Source: Oscillospiraceae bacterium (lineage in GTDB: Bacteria; Bacillota; Clostridia; Oscillospirales; Acutalibacteraceae). Taken from it: a DNA stretch of 45,807 nt. The stretch is from assembly GCA_902792985.1 (NCBI GenBank), contig CADBBT010000009.1, positions 1-45,807 on the forward strand, given 5' to 3'. This document shows positions 8,289 through 15,541 of this stretch, in pieces. Each line of letters begins with the position of its first letter. Position 1 is the stretch's first letter. A program made the position numbers and the translations under genes. The notes beneath the pieces were generated by a model. That model searched no databases, was not told where the DNA came from, and worked only from the letters and a program-made list of their open reading frames with translations.

Positions 8289-9140
8289 GTGCTTACCGTC
8301 AAACTGCTCAAACGGCTGCTTGCACTCATTGCCTGCGCCCTGATCTTCCTGACCAATTCCGCAAACACGCTGTTCAATGGTGACGTTGCCCCCTTTGAAA
8401 GCAACACGAAGGTCGTCGGCTTTCAGACCTTTGTCCGCTCGCAGGGCGTCACCACCGACGGTAACTGCTGGATCTTCAGCGGCAGGGGCGGCCTGATCCG
8501 CACTTCCCTTGACGGCAAAGAGATTCTGGCTTCGAACCTGACGCCCTTCAAGGGCCTTGAAAAATACGGGCTCAAGCACGTTGGCGGCATCAGTTGCAAA
8601 AACGGCGTCCTGCTTGCCGCGCTGGAAGACAGCAATGTTTGGAAAAATCCGACGGTTGCTGTTTTTGACGCAGAAACGTTGGAATTCACCGGCAAATATC
8701 ACATCTTTTCCAACGAGATCTTTACGGACGGTCTGCCCTGGGTGACCTTTTACGGGGAAGATGCTTTGATCGTTGCGGACTGCTATGACACAGACCGACT
8801 GTATATCTACAGTCTGCAGGATTTTTCCCTGCTGAAAGAAATTCCGCTTTCGCTCGTTGTGGATGAGATTCAGGGCGGCGAAGTGTGGAACAACATCTTA
8901 TATGTCGGCACAAACGATCCGACAAGAGCGGTTTACAAAATCGACCTGAAAGACGGCACCGTCACCAAGCTGTTTGACCGGATCGCGTATCAGCCGCGGC
9001 TGATCCCCAATTTCGGCGGCGAAGGCGAGGGACTGACAGTGTATCCGATGCCCGACGGCACCTTTATCCATGCCCTTGACGTCGGCGCAATGTTTATTGA
9101 TTCCAATCTCAGACACTACAAGCTTGATTCCGAAAGTTAA
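8289..9140 (+). CDS. Exported beta-propeller-like protein, function unknown
   Basis: 283 residues from a GTG start with a good GAAAGGAG site 6 nt upstream. An N-terminal hydrophobic segment (LLKRLLALIACALIFLTNSAN) points to export or anchoring. The body consists of repeated short beta-strand blocks (TTDGNCWIFSG, ISCKNGVLLAAL, VTFYGEDALIVADC, VWNNILYVGTN), like a YncE/SMP-30-style propeller. No catalytic residues are recognised. It begins 36 bp before the lipase-like gene at 9176 and shares its promoter, so a partner or regulatory role for that enzyme is possible. Confidence 0.7.
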   Translation: MLTVKLLKRLLALIACALIFLTNSANTLFNGDVAPFESNTKVVGFQTFVRSQGVTTDGNCWIFSGRGGLIRTSLDGKEILASNLTPFKGLEKYGLKHVGGISCKNGVLLAALEDSNVWKNPTVAVFDAETLEFTGKYHIFSNEIFTDGLPWVTFYGEDALIVADCYDTDRLYIYSLQDFSLLKEIPLSLVVDEIQGGEVWNNILYVGTNDPTRAVYKIDLKDGTVTKLFDRIAYQPRLIPNFGGEGEGLTVYPMPDGTFIHALDVGAMFIDSNLRHYKLDSES

Positions 9141-9175
9141 CCGTCAAAGACACAAAAATGATCGGAGGAGTAATG

Positions 9176-10702
9176 ATGAAAACAGCAAAAAAACTTCTGT
9201 CACTTCTGCTTGCCGCACTGCTGCTCGCCTCGTGCGCATCGGCCGCGTTCGGCGCCGAAGCAGTGCGCACCTGCCCTGAGATTTACGTTCACGGCTTTAT
9301 GGGCACCAGCATTTACGCCGATAAGGACGACCCGAATTCAGATGTGATCTGGCCGCCAGACATGAACGGCATCCTCACCGACGTGAAAGCCGCCCTGCCC
9401 TCTCTGCTCACAAGCCTGCTGCTGCGCGACTGGAAAGGCTTCGGCGACACAGCTTTGGACCTTGTGGATCCGTATTTCACGCCCGTATTTTACGGTGAGG
9501 GCGCAGAGCCGGTCAACAACACCGGTGCGGGTTACTATCCGCTCTATTATGTCGCGCCGGACAGCGAGCTGACCTTCTTTTATGACTGGCGCGAGGATCC
9601 GTTCAAAACCGCAGCCGACCTGAATGACTTCATCAACGAGGTGTGCGAGCTCGCCGGTGTGCCGCAGGTGAACATTCACGCCCACAGCTATGGCGGCGTT
9701 GTGTTCATCACCTATCTGACGCTCTACGGCAACGAAAAGATCCGCGGCGCGGTCCTTGATTCCACCGCGATCTACGGCGAGGCATACACCGGCGATCTGA
9801 TGAAGGGCGAACTCATACTGGACGCCCAGGCGCTTGAGGATTATCTGAATTATGCGTTTGGCGGCAGCGAATACAGCGAGCTGCTGCAGGAGGTGCTGCG
9901 CTCGGCGCGTGTGATCGGGCTGACGAATGCGCTTGTGCAGCTCGGCGATGAGCTGATCGCAAATCAAGGGGAACGGGTCCAGCGCGAGCTGCTGATGCCG
10001 ATGTTCACCAACTGGCTGTCCATCTGGGCGATGATTCCCGATGAGGACGTGGACGCGGCGATGCATTATGTGTTTGACGAGCTTTGCGCCGACCAGGACC
10101 GCAGCGTTCTGCGCGCCAAGGTCGAAGCCTATAACGAAAAGATCCGGCCCTACAAGACCGAAACGCTCAAAGCGCTGAACGAAAGCGCAAACGTCTATGT
10201 GCTTGTACGCACGGGCTTCTCCTCGCTGCCGCTCACGCCGTCCTGCCGCAACCTCAGCGACGGCACGGTAGACACAAAGTTTTCCTCCTTCGGCGCAACG
10301 ACCGCCGATTTCGGCAAGACACTGCCCGCCGATGTGATCGCTAGCCGCGATCCGGCGTACATCTCTCCCGAAAAGGACATTGACGCATCCACCTGCCTGT
10401 TCCCCGAACAGACCTGGTTTATGCGCGGCGCCAAGCACAGCCCGTCCTACCCGGCGATCAACGCCTTTATTACGCAGCTTTTAAATGAGCCGACGCAGCA
10501 GACCGTGAACACGGTGGATGGCTTCCCGCGTTATCTTGCGATCGAGAGCAAGGACGGTGCACTGCACCGCGACACGAGCTCCGCTCCCGATGCACCGGTG
10601 TCCGGTATCCGCAAAGCGCAAAGCATCATTGATCGCCTGCGTGCCGTGTGGGAACAACTGCGCAAGCTGTTGGATATGCTGATTGGGAGGATTAAAAAGT
10701 AA
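9176..10702 (+). CDS. Secreted lipase/acyltransferase-like alpha/beta-hydrolase
   Basis: 508 residues from the ATG at 9176, 5 nt after GGAGGAG; an ATG at 9158 overlaps that site and is rejected. The signal peptide LLSLLLAALLLASCASA contains a lipobox-like LLAS-C, so it may be a lipoprotein. The oxyanion strand is EIYVHGFMGTS. The nucleophile elbow is IHAHSYGGVVF (Ser in AHSYG), as in LCAT/PGAP1-like lipases. FFYDWREDP and the candidate His in MRGAKHSPSYP fit the same fold. The substrate is unknown, probably a lipid or ester outside the cell. The end (WEQLRKLLDMLIGRIKK) is amphipathic and basic, recalling the tails of the proteins at 3477 and 36256. Confidence 0.82.
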   Translation: MKTAKKLLSLLLAALLLASCASAAFGAEAVRTCPEIYVHGFMGTSIYADKDDPNSDVIWPPDMNGILTDVKAALPSLLTSLLLRDWKGFGDTALDLVDPYFTPVFYGEGAEPVNNTGAGYYPLYYVAPDSELTFFYDWREDPFKTAADLNDFINEVCELAGVPQVNIHAHSYGGVVFITYLTLYGNEKIRGAVLDSTAIYGEAYTGDLMKGELILDAQALEDYLNYAFGGSEYSELLQEVLRSARVIGLTNALVQLGDELIANQGERVQRELLMPMFTNWLSIWAMIPDEDVDAAMHYVFDELCADQDRSVLRAKVEAYNEKIRPYKTETLKALNESANVYVLVRTGFSSLPLTPSCRNLSDGTVDTKFSSFGATTADFGKTLPADVIASRDPAYISPEKDIDASTCLFPEQTWFMRGAKHSPSYPAINAFITQLLNEPTQQTVNTVDGFPRYLAIESKDGALHRDTSSAPDAPVSGIRKAQSIIDRLRAVWEQLRKLLDMLIGRIKK

Positions 10703-10776
10703 GCTGTTTGTTGCACGATGAAAAGCCCTCACCGCAGAGCTGATCCACCGCAAACACAACGAGTCATAATTTCTAT

Positions 10777-10846
10777 GGGGTGCGAGTGCCCGGCAGACGC
10801 TTCTGCGCAGCAGAAGCGCTGTCCGAACAGGCCGCACCTCTTTTTT
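10777..10846 (+). terminator. Large terminator after the lipase-like gene
   Basis: The outer stem pairs GGGGTGCG (10777-10784) with CGCACCTC (10833-10840). An inner perfect 9-bp stem CGCTTCTGC/GCAGAAGCG lies at 10798-10818. TTTTTT follows (10841-10846). The inner palindrome recurs in the tRNA-Leu pseudogene insert at 12954-12971. Confidence 0.75.
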
Positions 10847-10849
10847 GCA

Positions 10850-11060
10850 ACCTGATTTCCGTTCTGCCGCGCTGTCACATCATTTGAAGAAAAACATTCT
10901 CGCAAATTTTGTTCCTACGTTGATAGTATCCAGTAGCAATGAAAGAATAGACACGGGGAAACCCTCCCTGTGCACGGCGTTCGCCGTGCGCAAAAGGCAG
11001 CGCCGGATGCGCCTTCCGGTTTTTATTGATCATCACGAAAATATCCGCCGCCGAAAGCTC
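10850..11060. other. Intergenic region with two further hairpins
   Basis: No gene is supported. GCACGGCG/CGCCGTGC forms a tight hairpin at about 10973-10991. CCGGA (11004-11008) / TCCGG (11016-11020) followed by TTTTT (11021-11025) looks like a small + strand terminator. A short + transcript ending here is conceivable, but no good promoter is seen. Confidence 0.35.
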
Positions 11061-11062
11061 AC

Positions 11063-11094
11063 AAAAAAACCGCCGCGGCAAATTACCGCAGCGG
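11063..11094 (-). terminator. Terminator of the M20 peptidase gene
   Basis: Minus-strand stem CCGCTGCGG (11086-11094) / CCGCGGCGG (11070-11078) followed by TTTTTTT. Confidence 0.87.
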
Positions 11095-11120
11095 AGTTAA
11101 ACGTCCCTGTTGACACCTGA

Positions 11121-12593
11121 TTATTCCCCGCTCGCCGCGCGGATAAAGTTCTTGAAGAACACCAGACCCTCTTCCATGCAGGAGATGGGGATGCGCTCGT
11201 TCGTGCCGTGGGTGCAAAGCAGCAGCGAAGCGTCGGCCTTGAACGGCGCATAGCGGTAGATGTTTTCGCAGATCGGCTCATAGTTGCACGCGTCGGTACC
11301 GCCCATAACGAGATATGGCACAACAATGGAGTTCGGCTCCATCCGGCGGCACAGATCGGCGATGATACCATAGGCGCGCGAATCAGTGGGCGACATTTTG
11401 GACGCCTCTTTGCTGTTGAGGACGTTGATCTCAATATCCTTGTTGCGCACAACTTTGCGGATGTGGGCAACAAGGTCGTCGGTCGTTACGCCGGGCATGG
11501 CACGGAAGTTGACCGTCACGCTCGCGCGCTGCGGCAGCACATTTGCAGCGGGGCTGCCCTGCGTCATGGTCACGCCTGTGGTGGTGCGGATCATGCAGGC
11601 GGCGGGCGGAATGAGCTTGAACACCTGCAGCAGCACCGGCTGCAGCGCTTTGATGTTGCAGGTCACAAGGCGCACGGGATAGGTCACGTTGCGCGCCACG
11701 GAATCCAGCAGTTGCTTCATGTTGAAGGAAAACTCAGATTTGAACTGGTGGTTTTCAAGGTCCTTGATCACATCGGCAAGCCGGCCGATCGCAGAATGCT
11801 TCGGCGGCTGCGAGGAGTGGCCGCCTTTGGCGCAAACGGCGACTTCAATGTCCGCGTACCCCTTTTCGCCGATGCCGATACCGGCAAGGTACTTGTTGTT
11901 GATGACGTGCGGCACATCGACCGGCAGCATGGCGCCGCCCTCATCGAGCACACAGTCCAGATGGATGCCCTTATCTTTGAGGTAGTTCATGATGTCGCGC
12001 GCGCCGTTTTTGTCGTTTGCAACGACCTCTTCGTTGTCGCCGAAGAGCAGATACACGTCGCGCTCGGGCGTGAAGCCGTCCTCCAGCAGCGTCTCGGTCG
12101 CTTCCAGCACGGCGATCAGGTGGTTTTTCATATCCAGCGCGCCGCGGCCCCAGATGAATTCGCCGTCGTCGACACCCTCAAACGGCGGGTGTACCCAATC
12201 GTCTTCCGTGCCGCTCGTCACAGGCACAACATCCTGATGGCCAAGCAGCGCAATGGGGTCAAGGTCGCTGCGCGTGCCCTTCCAGTAAAACACGAGATTA
12301 CTGGGCGGCACAACGGTCTTTTCAAGCTTTTCCCTGATCAGCGGGAAGGCCTCATCGATGAAGTCCTGAAACTTTTGAAATTCATTCCAGTCCACACGGT
12401 CAGGTTCACGGTTGGAGATCGTTTTGATCTGAATGGCGCGTGAAAGATGGGCACGATAGCGCTCAACGTTTACGTTCTCCGCCGACAGCGGCGCCACGGT
12501 CTCTTTTTTCGGACGGAATGCGGCCGCATGGACAGCGTTTGCGGCTGCGGCCACGCCGAGCGCGCAGGCCGCGATTTTTCCGGATGTTTTCAT
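11121..12593 (-). CDS. M20-family metallopeptidase, PM20D1-like
   Basis: 490 residues. The metal and catalytic motifs of M20 enzymes are present: LLGHQDVVP, WGRGALDMKN, FGDNEEV (catalytic Glu with metal Glu), LDEGG, and a C-terminal GTNERIP where other members have a metal His (HGTNERI). The dimerisation (lid) domain is around KGYADIEVAVCAKGGHSSQPP. The N-terminal segment (GKIAACALGVAAAANAVHAAAF) is hydrophobic, giving export or membrane anchoring. The pattern is closest to the PM20D1 branch, which in animals condenses or hydrolyses N-acyl amino acids. In bacteria the activity is unproven; peptidase or aminoacylase are alternatives. Single gene with own promoter and terminator. Confidence 0.88.
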   Translation of the reverse strand: MKTSGKIAACALGVAAAANAVHAAAFRPKKETVAPLSAENVNVERYRAHLSRAIQIKTISNREPDRVDWNEFQKFQDFIDEAFPLIREKLEKTVVPPSNLVFYWKGTRSDLDPIALLGHQDVVPVTSGTEDDWVHPPFEGVDDGEFIWGRGALDMKNHLIAVLEATETLLEDGFTPERDVYLLFGDNEEVVANDKNGARDIMNYLKDKGIHLDCVLDEGGAMLPVDVPHVINNKYLAGIGIGEKGYADIEVAVCAKGGHSSQPPKHSAIGRLADVIKDLENHQFKSEFSFNMKQLLDSVARNVTYPVRLVTCNIKALQPVLLQVFKLIPPAACMIRTTTGVTMTQGSPAANVLPQRASVTVNFRAMPGVTTDDLVAHIRKVVRNKDIEINVLNSKEASKMSPTDSRAYGIIADLCRRMEPNSIVVPYLVMGGTDACNYEPICENIYRYAPFKADASLLLCTHGTNERIPISCMEEGLVFFKNFIRAASGE

Positions 12594-12625
12594 TCGAACA
12601 GCTCCTTTGCAACAAAATCACAGTT

Positions 12626-12654
12626 AGTATACTATATTTCCGCGCAAAAAGCAA
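12626..12654 (-). promoter_or_regulatory. Promoter of the M20 peptidase gene
   Basis: -35 TTGCTT (12649-12654), 17 bp, -10 TATACT (12626-12631) on the minus strand. AAAGGAG precedes the ATG. Confidence 0.78.
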
Positions 12655-12701
12655 TAAAAAAGTTTTTTTCAAAAAGGGCAAAAGAAATTTCAAAAAAGGA
12701 C

Positions 12702-12730
12702 TTGACTATTTCGGATGCTTGTGATAGAAT
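12702..12730 (+). promoter_or_regulatory. Promoter of tRNA-Leu
   Basis: -35 TTGACT (12702-12707), 17 bp, -10 TAGAAT (12725-12730), ending 10 bp before the tRNA. Confidence 0.85.
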
Positions 12731-12740
12731 AATCAAGCAC

Positions 12741-12827
12741 GCGGATGTGGCGGAATTGGCAGACGCGCTAGATTCAGGTTCTAGTGGTAGCAATACTGTG
12801 TGGGTTCAAGTCCCGTCATCCGCACCA
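12741..12827 (+). tRNA. tRNA-Leu (anticodon CAG)
   Basis: 87 nt with CCA encoded. The acceptor arm GCGGATG pairs with CATCCGC. The anticodon stem is CTAGA/TCTAG with loop TTCAGGT (anticodon CAG). It has the long variable arm of a class II tRNA and a T-arm with GTTCAAG. Confidence 0.97.
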
Positions 12828-12869
12828 GTTGAGTGCTTGCAGTTTTTGACTGTGAGCACTCTTCTTTTT
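12812..12869 (+). repeat. Direct repeat, copy 1 (tRNA-Leu 3' end plus terminator)
   Basis: 58 bp running from the T-arm of tRNA-Leu through its terminator. It is repeated at 12993-13050 with two mismatches. The pair lies 181 bp apart, like att sites left by an element that used the tRNA 3' end. Confidence 0.85.
12831..12869 (+). terminator. Terminator of tRNA-Leu
   Basis: Stem GAGTGCT...AGCACTC with an inner CAGT/ACTG pairing (12831-12861), followed by TTCTTTTT. Confidence 0.85.
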
Positions 12870-12919
12870 ATACAATTACTACCGGCAAGATAAAATGTAA
12901 CTGCGGCACGGAGTATAAA

Positions 12920-13008
12920 GTGGGTTCAAGTTCTCGCCTGCCGGCTCGGTCGGCGCTTCTGCTGCGCAGAGGTGTCCACCGGACACCCGCGCCCCGTCAT
13001 CCGCACCA
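12920..13008 (+). pseudogene. Broken tRNA-Leu 3' copy with an inserted hairpin module
   Basis: GTGGGTTCAAG (12920-12930) matches the T-arm of tRNA-Leu. The sequence then departs for 62 bp (12931-12992) and returns as CCCGTCATCCGCACCA (12993-13008). The insert contains the palindromic module GCGCTTCTGCTGCGCAGA (12954-12971) shared with the 10777 terminator, and the hairpin GTGTCC-ACC-GGACAC (12973-12987). The 5' half of a tRNA is not recognisable upstream, so the copy is not functional. Confidence 0.7.
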
Positions 13009-13050
13009 GTTGAGTTCTTGCAGTTTTTGACTGTGAGCGCTCTTCTTTTT
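12993..13050 (+). repeat. Direct repeat, copy 2 (tRNA-Leu 3' end plus terminator)
   Basis: Second copy of 12812-12869, differing at two positions. It retains a usable hairpin (GAGTTCT...AGCGCTC) and a long T-run, so it could still terminate transcription. Confidence 0.85.
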
Positions 13051-13139
13051 TTCAGCCGTCGGTTCTCACAAAAACTGAAGTAGCCGCGGCGCGGACAAGC
13101 CCGGTCTGCACATTGTTTTTGTTTTAAAGCCCGGAACAC

Positions 13140-13168
13140 TTGACTTTTATTATTAAATAGTTTAGAAT
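13140..13168 (+). promoter_or_regulatory. Promoter of the RsbW-like/STAS operon
   Basis: -35 TTGACT (13140-13145), 17 bp, -10 TAGAAT (13163-13168). AAGGGG lies before the ATG at 13201. Confidence 0.8.
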
Positions 13169-13200
13169 AAAGCTATCAATCATTGTAAGGGGTTATTTCT

Positions 13201-13812
13201 ATGAAGTCTGATGTTGTTCACATTTCAAGCGACGGCATCGGCATTGCCGAAGCGTTAAAGCAAACCGAGTCGGTTGCCGTTTTCAAATCACTCCCAAATA
13301 AAGATGCGTTACATCTGCGCCTTTTGGCAGAGGAAATGACCGGAATGCTGAAAGCGATCACGGGCAATCACGACGCTGATTTCTGGATCGAAGATGACGG
13401 CGATTTCTTCTATCTTCATCTGACAACCGAAACAAAGATGAACACGGAGATGAGAAACAAGTTGCTCTCCGCTTCCACCAGCGGCGAAAACATTGCCGCA
13501 CGGGGCATCATGGGCAAGATCAAGGATCTCTTCAACCGGATCATCGAGCCCACGGGCGCACCCATCCCCAGCGAGTATCTCGGCGGTTTTCATACGGACA
13601 ATCTTTCCACTGCGCAGGCTGCCGCCTATGCAAAAACAATGTCCATCTCCGCAGCAAATGTTTGGTCGCTCAACAAATACAAGGCGGAAAAGAAAGCAGC
13701 CGGCGAAGCATGGGATGAGCTTGAACAGTCGATCGTTGCAAACATCGCAGACGATATTGAAATCGGCATCGCCGACAATTCAGTTGAAATGCTTATTACA
13801 AAAAAGTTTTAA
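13201..13812 (+). CDS. RsbW-like HATPase-fold regulatory protein
   Basis: 203 residues. LHLRLLAEEMTGML (about residues 38-51) resembles the N-box helix of GHKL ATPases, but the usual Asn after the Glu pair is missing. FWIEDDGDFFYLHLTTET and the STSGENIAARGIMGKIKDLF block occur in clostridial RsbW-like proteins beside STAS genes. The C-terminal 75 residues end in a beta-rich IEIGIADNSVEMLITKKF. It is cotranscribed with the STAS protein 18 bp downstream, so it is probably its partner in an anti-sigma or partner-switch module. Kinase activity is uncertain because the canonical ATP motifs are weak. Confidence 0.72.
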   Translation: MKSDVVHISSDGIGIAEALKQTESVAVFKSLPNKDALHLRLLAEEMTGMLKAITGNHDADFWIEDDGDFFYLHLTTETKMNTEMRNKLLSASTSGENIAARGIMGKIKDLFNRIIEPTGAPIPSEYLGGFHTDNLSTAQAAAYAKTMSISAANVWSLNKYKAEKKAAGEAWDELEQSIVANIADDIEIGIADNSVEMLITKKF

Positions 13813-13830
13813 CAGAAGGAGATTTTCATT

Positions 13831-14127
13831 ATGACGATTCATAAAACCTTAAACGCTGCAGCGCTTTCCCTGGTCGTTGAAGGCAGACTCGATACCACAA
13901 CGGCACCCGAACTCGAAGCCGTGATCAAAAACGAGCTTGACGGCATCACCGATCTCACCTTTGATTTTTCAAAGCTTGAATACATCTCCTCCGCCGGTCT
14001 GAGAGTCCTTCTTTCCGCGCAGAAGATCATGAACAAGCAGGGCAACATGAAGATCACCGGCGCCAACGAGATCGTGATGGAAATTTTCGAAGTGACCGGA
14101 TTCTCCGATATTCTGACGATTGAATAA
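13831..14127 (+). CDS. STAS-domain anti-sigma-factor antagonist (RsbV/SpoIIAA type)
   Basis: 98 residues, GAAGGAG ribosome site. A single STAS domain: LVVEGRLDTTTAPELEAVI, then DLTFDFSKLEYISSAGLRVLLSA with the phosphorylatable Ser in the conserved SSAGLR loop, and a C-terminal helix (VMEIFEVTGFSDILTI). Unphosphorylated STAS proteins bind RsbW-type kinases and release their sigma factor or other target. No sigma gene is nearby, so the output may be encoded elsewhere or may not be a sigma factor. Confidence 0.92.
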   Translation: MTIHKTLNAAALSLVVEGRLDTTTAPELEAVIKNELDGITDLTFDFSKLEYISSAGLRVLLSAQKIMNKQGNMKITGANEIVMEIFEVTGFSDILTIE

Positions 14128-14146
14128 GCCGATTTTAACCAGCCGA

Positions 14147-14173
14147 AAAGATGCGGATTTCTGCATCTTTTTT
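14147..14173 (+). terminator. Terminator of the RsbW-like/STAS operon
   Basis: AAAGATGC (14147-14154) / GCATCTTT (14163-14170), 8-nt loop, then TTT. Confidence 0.87.
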
Positions 14174-14195
14174 CTTTTTGACCCGTCCGGCAGGG

Positions 14196-14224
14196 TTGCA
14201 AAAGGCGCGATTTTGTGATACAGT
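14196..14224 (+). promoter_or_regulatory. Promoter of the phosphatase gene
   Basis: -35 TTGCAA (14196-14201), 17 bp, -10 TACAGT (14219-14224). It lies 60 bp before the ATG at 14284 and supports that start over 14215. Confidence 0.6.
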
Positions 14225-14283
14225 ATGGCTGTGCACCGCTTTTGCGGATACCGCAGCACCCCGGCAAAAGGAGGAAGCCCCCC

Positions 14284-15471
14284 ATGTTTCAAAAACTATT
14301 CAGCATCCTGCTCGTCATCTTATCTCTGCTCACCGTTTTTCTTGGAAACCGGCAGATGCAAAACACGCAGCCACCTGTGCCCGAAACCACTGTCGCAGAC
14401 ACCGAAGACGCGCAGCAGACCGTCACGGTCGCGATCCGCTCGATCAACAAGCACGGCAATGTGATTTTGGACACAACGTTTGAAGCGCTGAAAGAGGCGA
14501 ACATTGAAGTTGGCGACATCATCACCGTTTTTGCGGGCGATCGCATGTTCGATCTGCCGGTCGGCACCTCTTACACCGATGTAAACAGCGGCAGCATGAT
14601 GTGCCGCTTCGATCTGGAGGACAACGAAGTCGCCCTCGCGATCAACATGGGCGCGTTTGCGACCGTCACCGGCATTGCCGAAAAGCAGACGATCGACGAA
14701 GCCCCGGGCTACCGCTGGGAGATCAAAGTTCCCGCGCTGCAGCTCATGCTGAAGGAGAAGCAGGGCTACTTCGACGAATACACCGCGCGCAATCTCACCC
14801 GCACGGATGCGCGCGAAGATTATGCACATCTCACTGACGCGCAGTTCGCCAATTTCCGCGCGGTCGCCACAGACGCGATCCGGCCGCAGACGCTGTATCG
14901 CAGCAGCTCTCCGCTGGACCCGGCGATCGGCCGCAACACCTATGCGATGGCGGCAATGGAACAGGCAGGCGTGCGCACCGTCATCAATCTGACGGATTCC
15001 GCCGCGGCGATGGAAAACCATGTTGCTTTTGCAAACAGCTATTACAGCACCTGCGCGGTCATCAATCCGGAAATGGGATATGACTTTGAAAGCGAAGCGT
15101 TTGCCGAAAAGGTCAAAGACAGCGTGCTGTTTTTGCTTACAAACGACGGACCCTATCTTGTGCACTGCAAGGAGGGCAAGGACCGCACGGGCATTTTCTG
15201 CGCCCTTCTCGAATGCTTTGCCGGCGCCGATCTGAACGCAGTCACGAACGACTATATGCTAACCTACAGCAACTTTTACGGCATTCAGCCGAGCGACGCC
15301 GCCTACAGCCTCATTCTGCGGGAAAACCTGCTGAAAACGCTCGGCAATCTGTTCGGCACGGAAAACCCGGAAACCGCAAATCTCAAAGTCGCCGCCGCGC
15401 AGTATCTGCGCTCCATCGGCCTTTCCGCGAACCAGCTTGAACAGCTCACTGAAACGCTGGCGGCAAAATGA
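14284..15471 (+). CDS. Exported tyrosine/dual-specificity phosphatase with DUF62-C-like N-terminal domain
   Basis: 395 residues from the ATG at 14284, after AAAGGAGG. A signal or anchor segment (LFSILLVILSLLTVFLG) is followed by two domains. Residues about 45-140 (VGDIITVFAG, TSYTDVNSG, EVALAINMGAFATVTGI) resemble the C-terminal barrel of SAM-hydroxide adenosyltransferases (DUF62). Residues about 190-395 are a tyrosine-phosphatase domain with TLYRSSSPLDP, TVINLTDS and the P-loop HCKEGKDRTG (CX5RT), so Cys and Arg are intact. The usual general-acid Asp is not obvious. It probably acts at the cell surface on a phosphoprotein or phosphoinositide-like substrate. The phosphatase call is strong; the N-terminal call is tentative. 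Confidence 0.82.
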   Translation: MFQKLFSILLVILSLLTVFLGNRQMQNTQPPVPETTVADTEDAQQTVTVAIRSINKHGNVILDTTFEALKEANIEVGDIITVFAGDRMFDLPVGTSYTDVNSGSMMCRFDLEDNEVALAINMGAFATVTGIAEKQTIDEAPGYRWEIKVPALQLMLKEKQGYFDEYTARNLTRTDAREDYAHLTDAQFANFRAVATDAIRPQTLYRSSSPLDPAIGRNTYAMAAMEQAGVRTVINLTDSAAAMENHVAFANSYYSTCAVINPEMGYDFESEAFAEKVKDSVLFLLTNDGPYLVHCKEGKDRTGIFCALLECFAGADLNAVTNDYMLTYSNFYGIQPSDAAYSLILRENLLKTLGNLFGTENPETANLKVAAAQYLRSIGLSANQLEQLTETLAAK

Positions 15472-15485
15472 ACCGTTCTTTCCAA

Positions 15486-15533
15486 TAAAAAACAAACGCC
15501 GAAGCAGCCGTTTTGCTTCGACGTTTTTGTTTT
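15486..15533. terminator. Bidirectional terminator between convergent genes
   Basis: AACGcCGAAGCA (15495-15506) pairs with TGCTTCGaCGTT (15514-15525), with A-rich sequence before it and TTTTGTTTT after it. It can serve the phosphatase (+) and PrsW (-) genes. Confidence 0.82.
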
Positions 15534-15541
15534 CCTTCGCT

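Noticed and set aside
11208-12443. 411-codon + strand frame opposite the M20 peptidase
   Set aside because: It is the antisense shadow of a gene with complete family motifs; it has no ribosome site and a His/Arg/Asp-rich nonsense composition.
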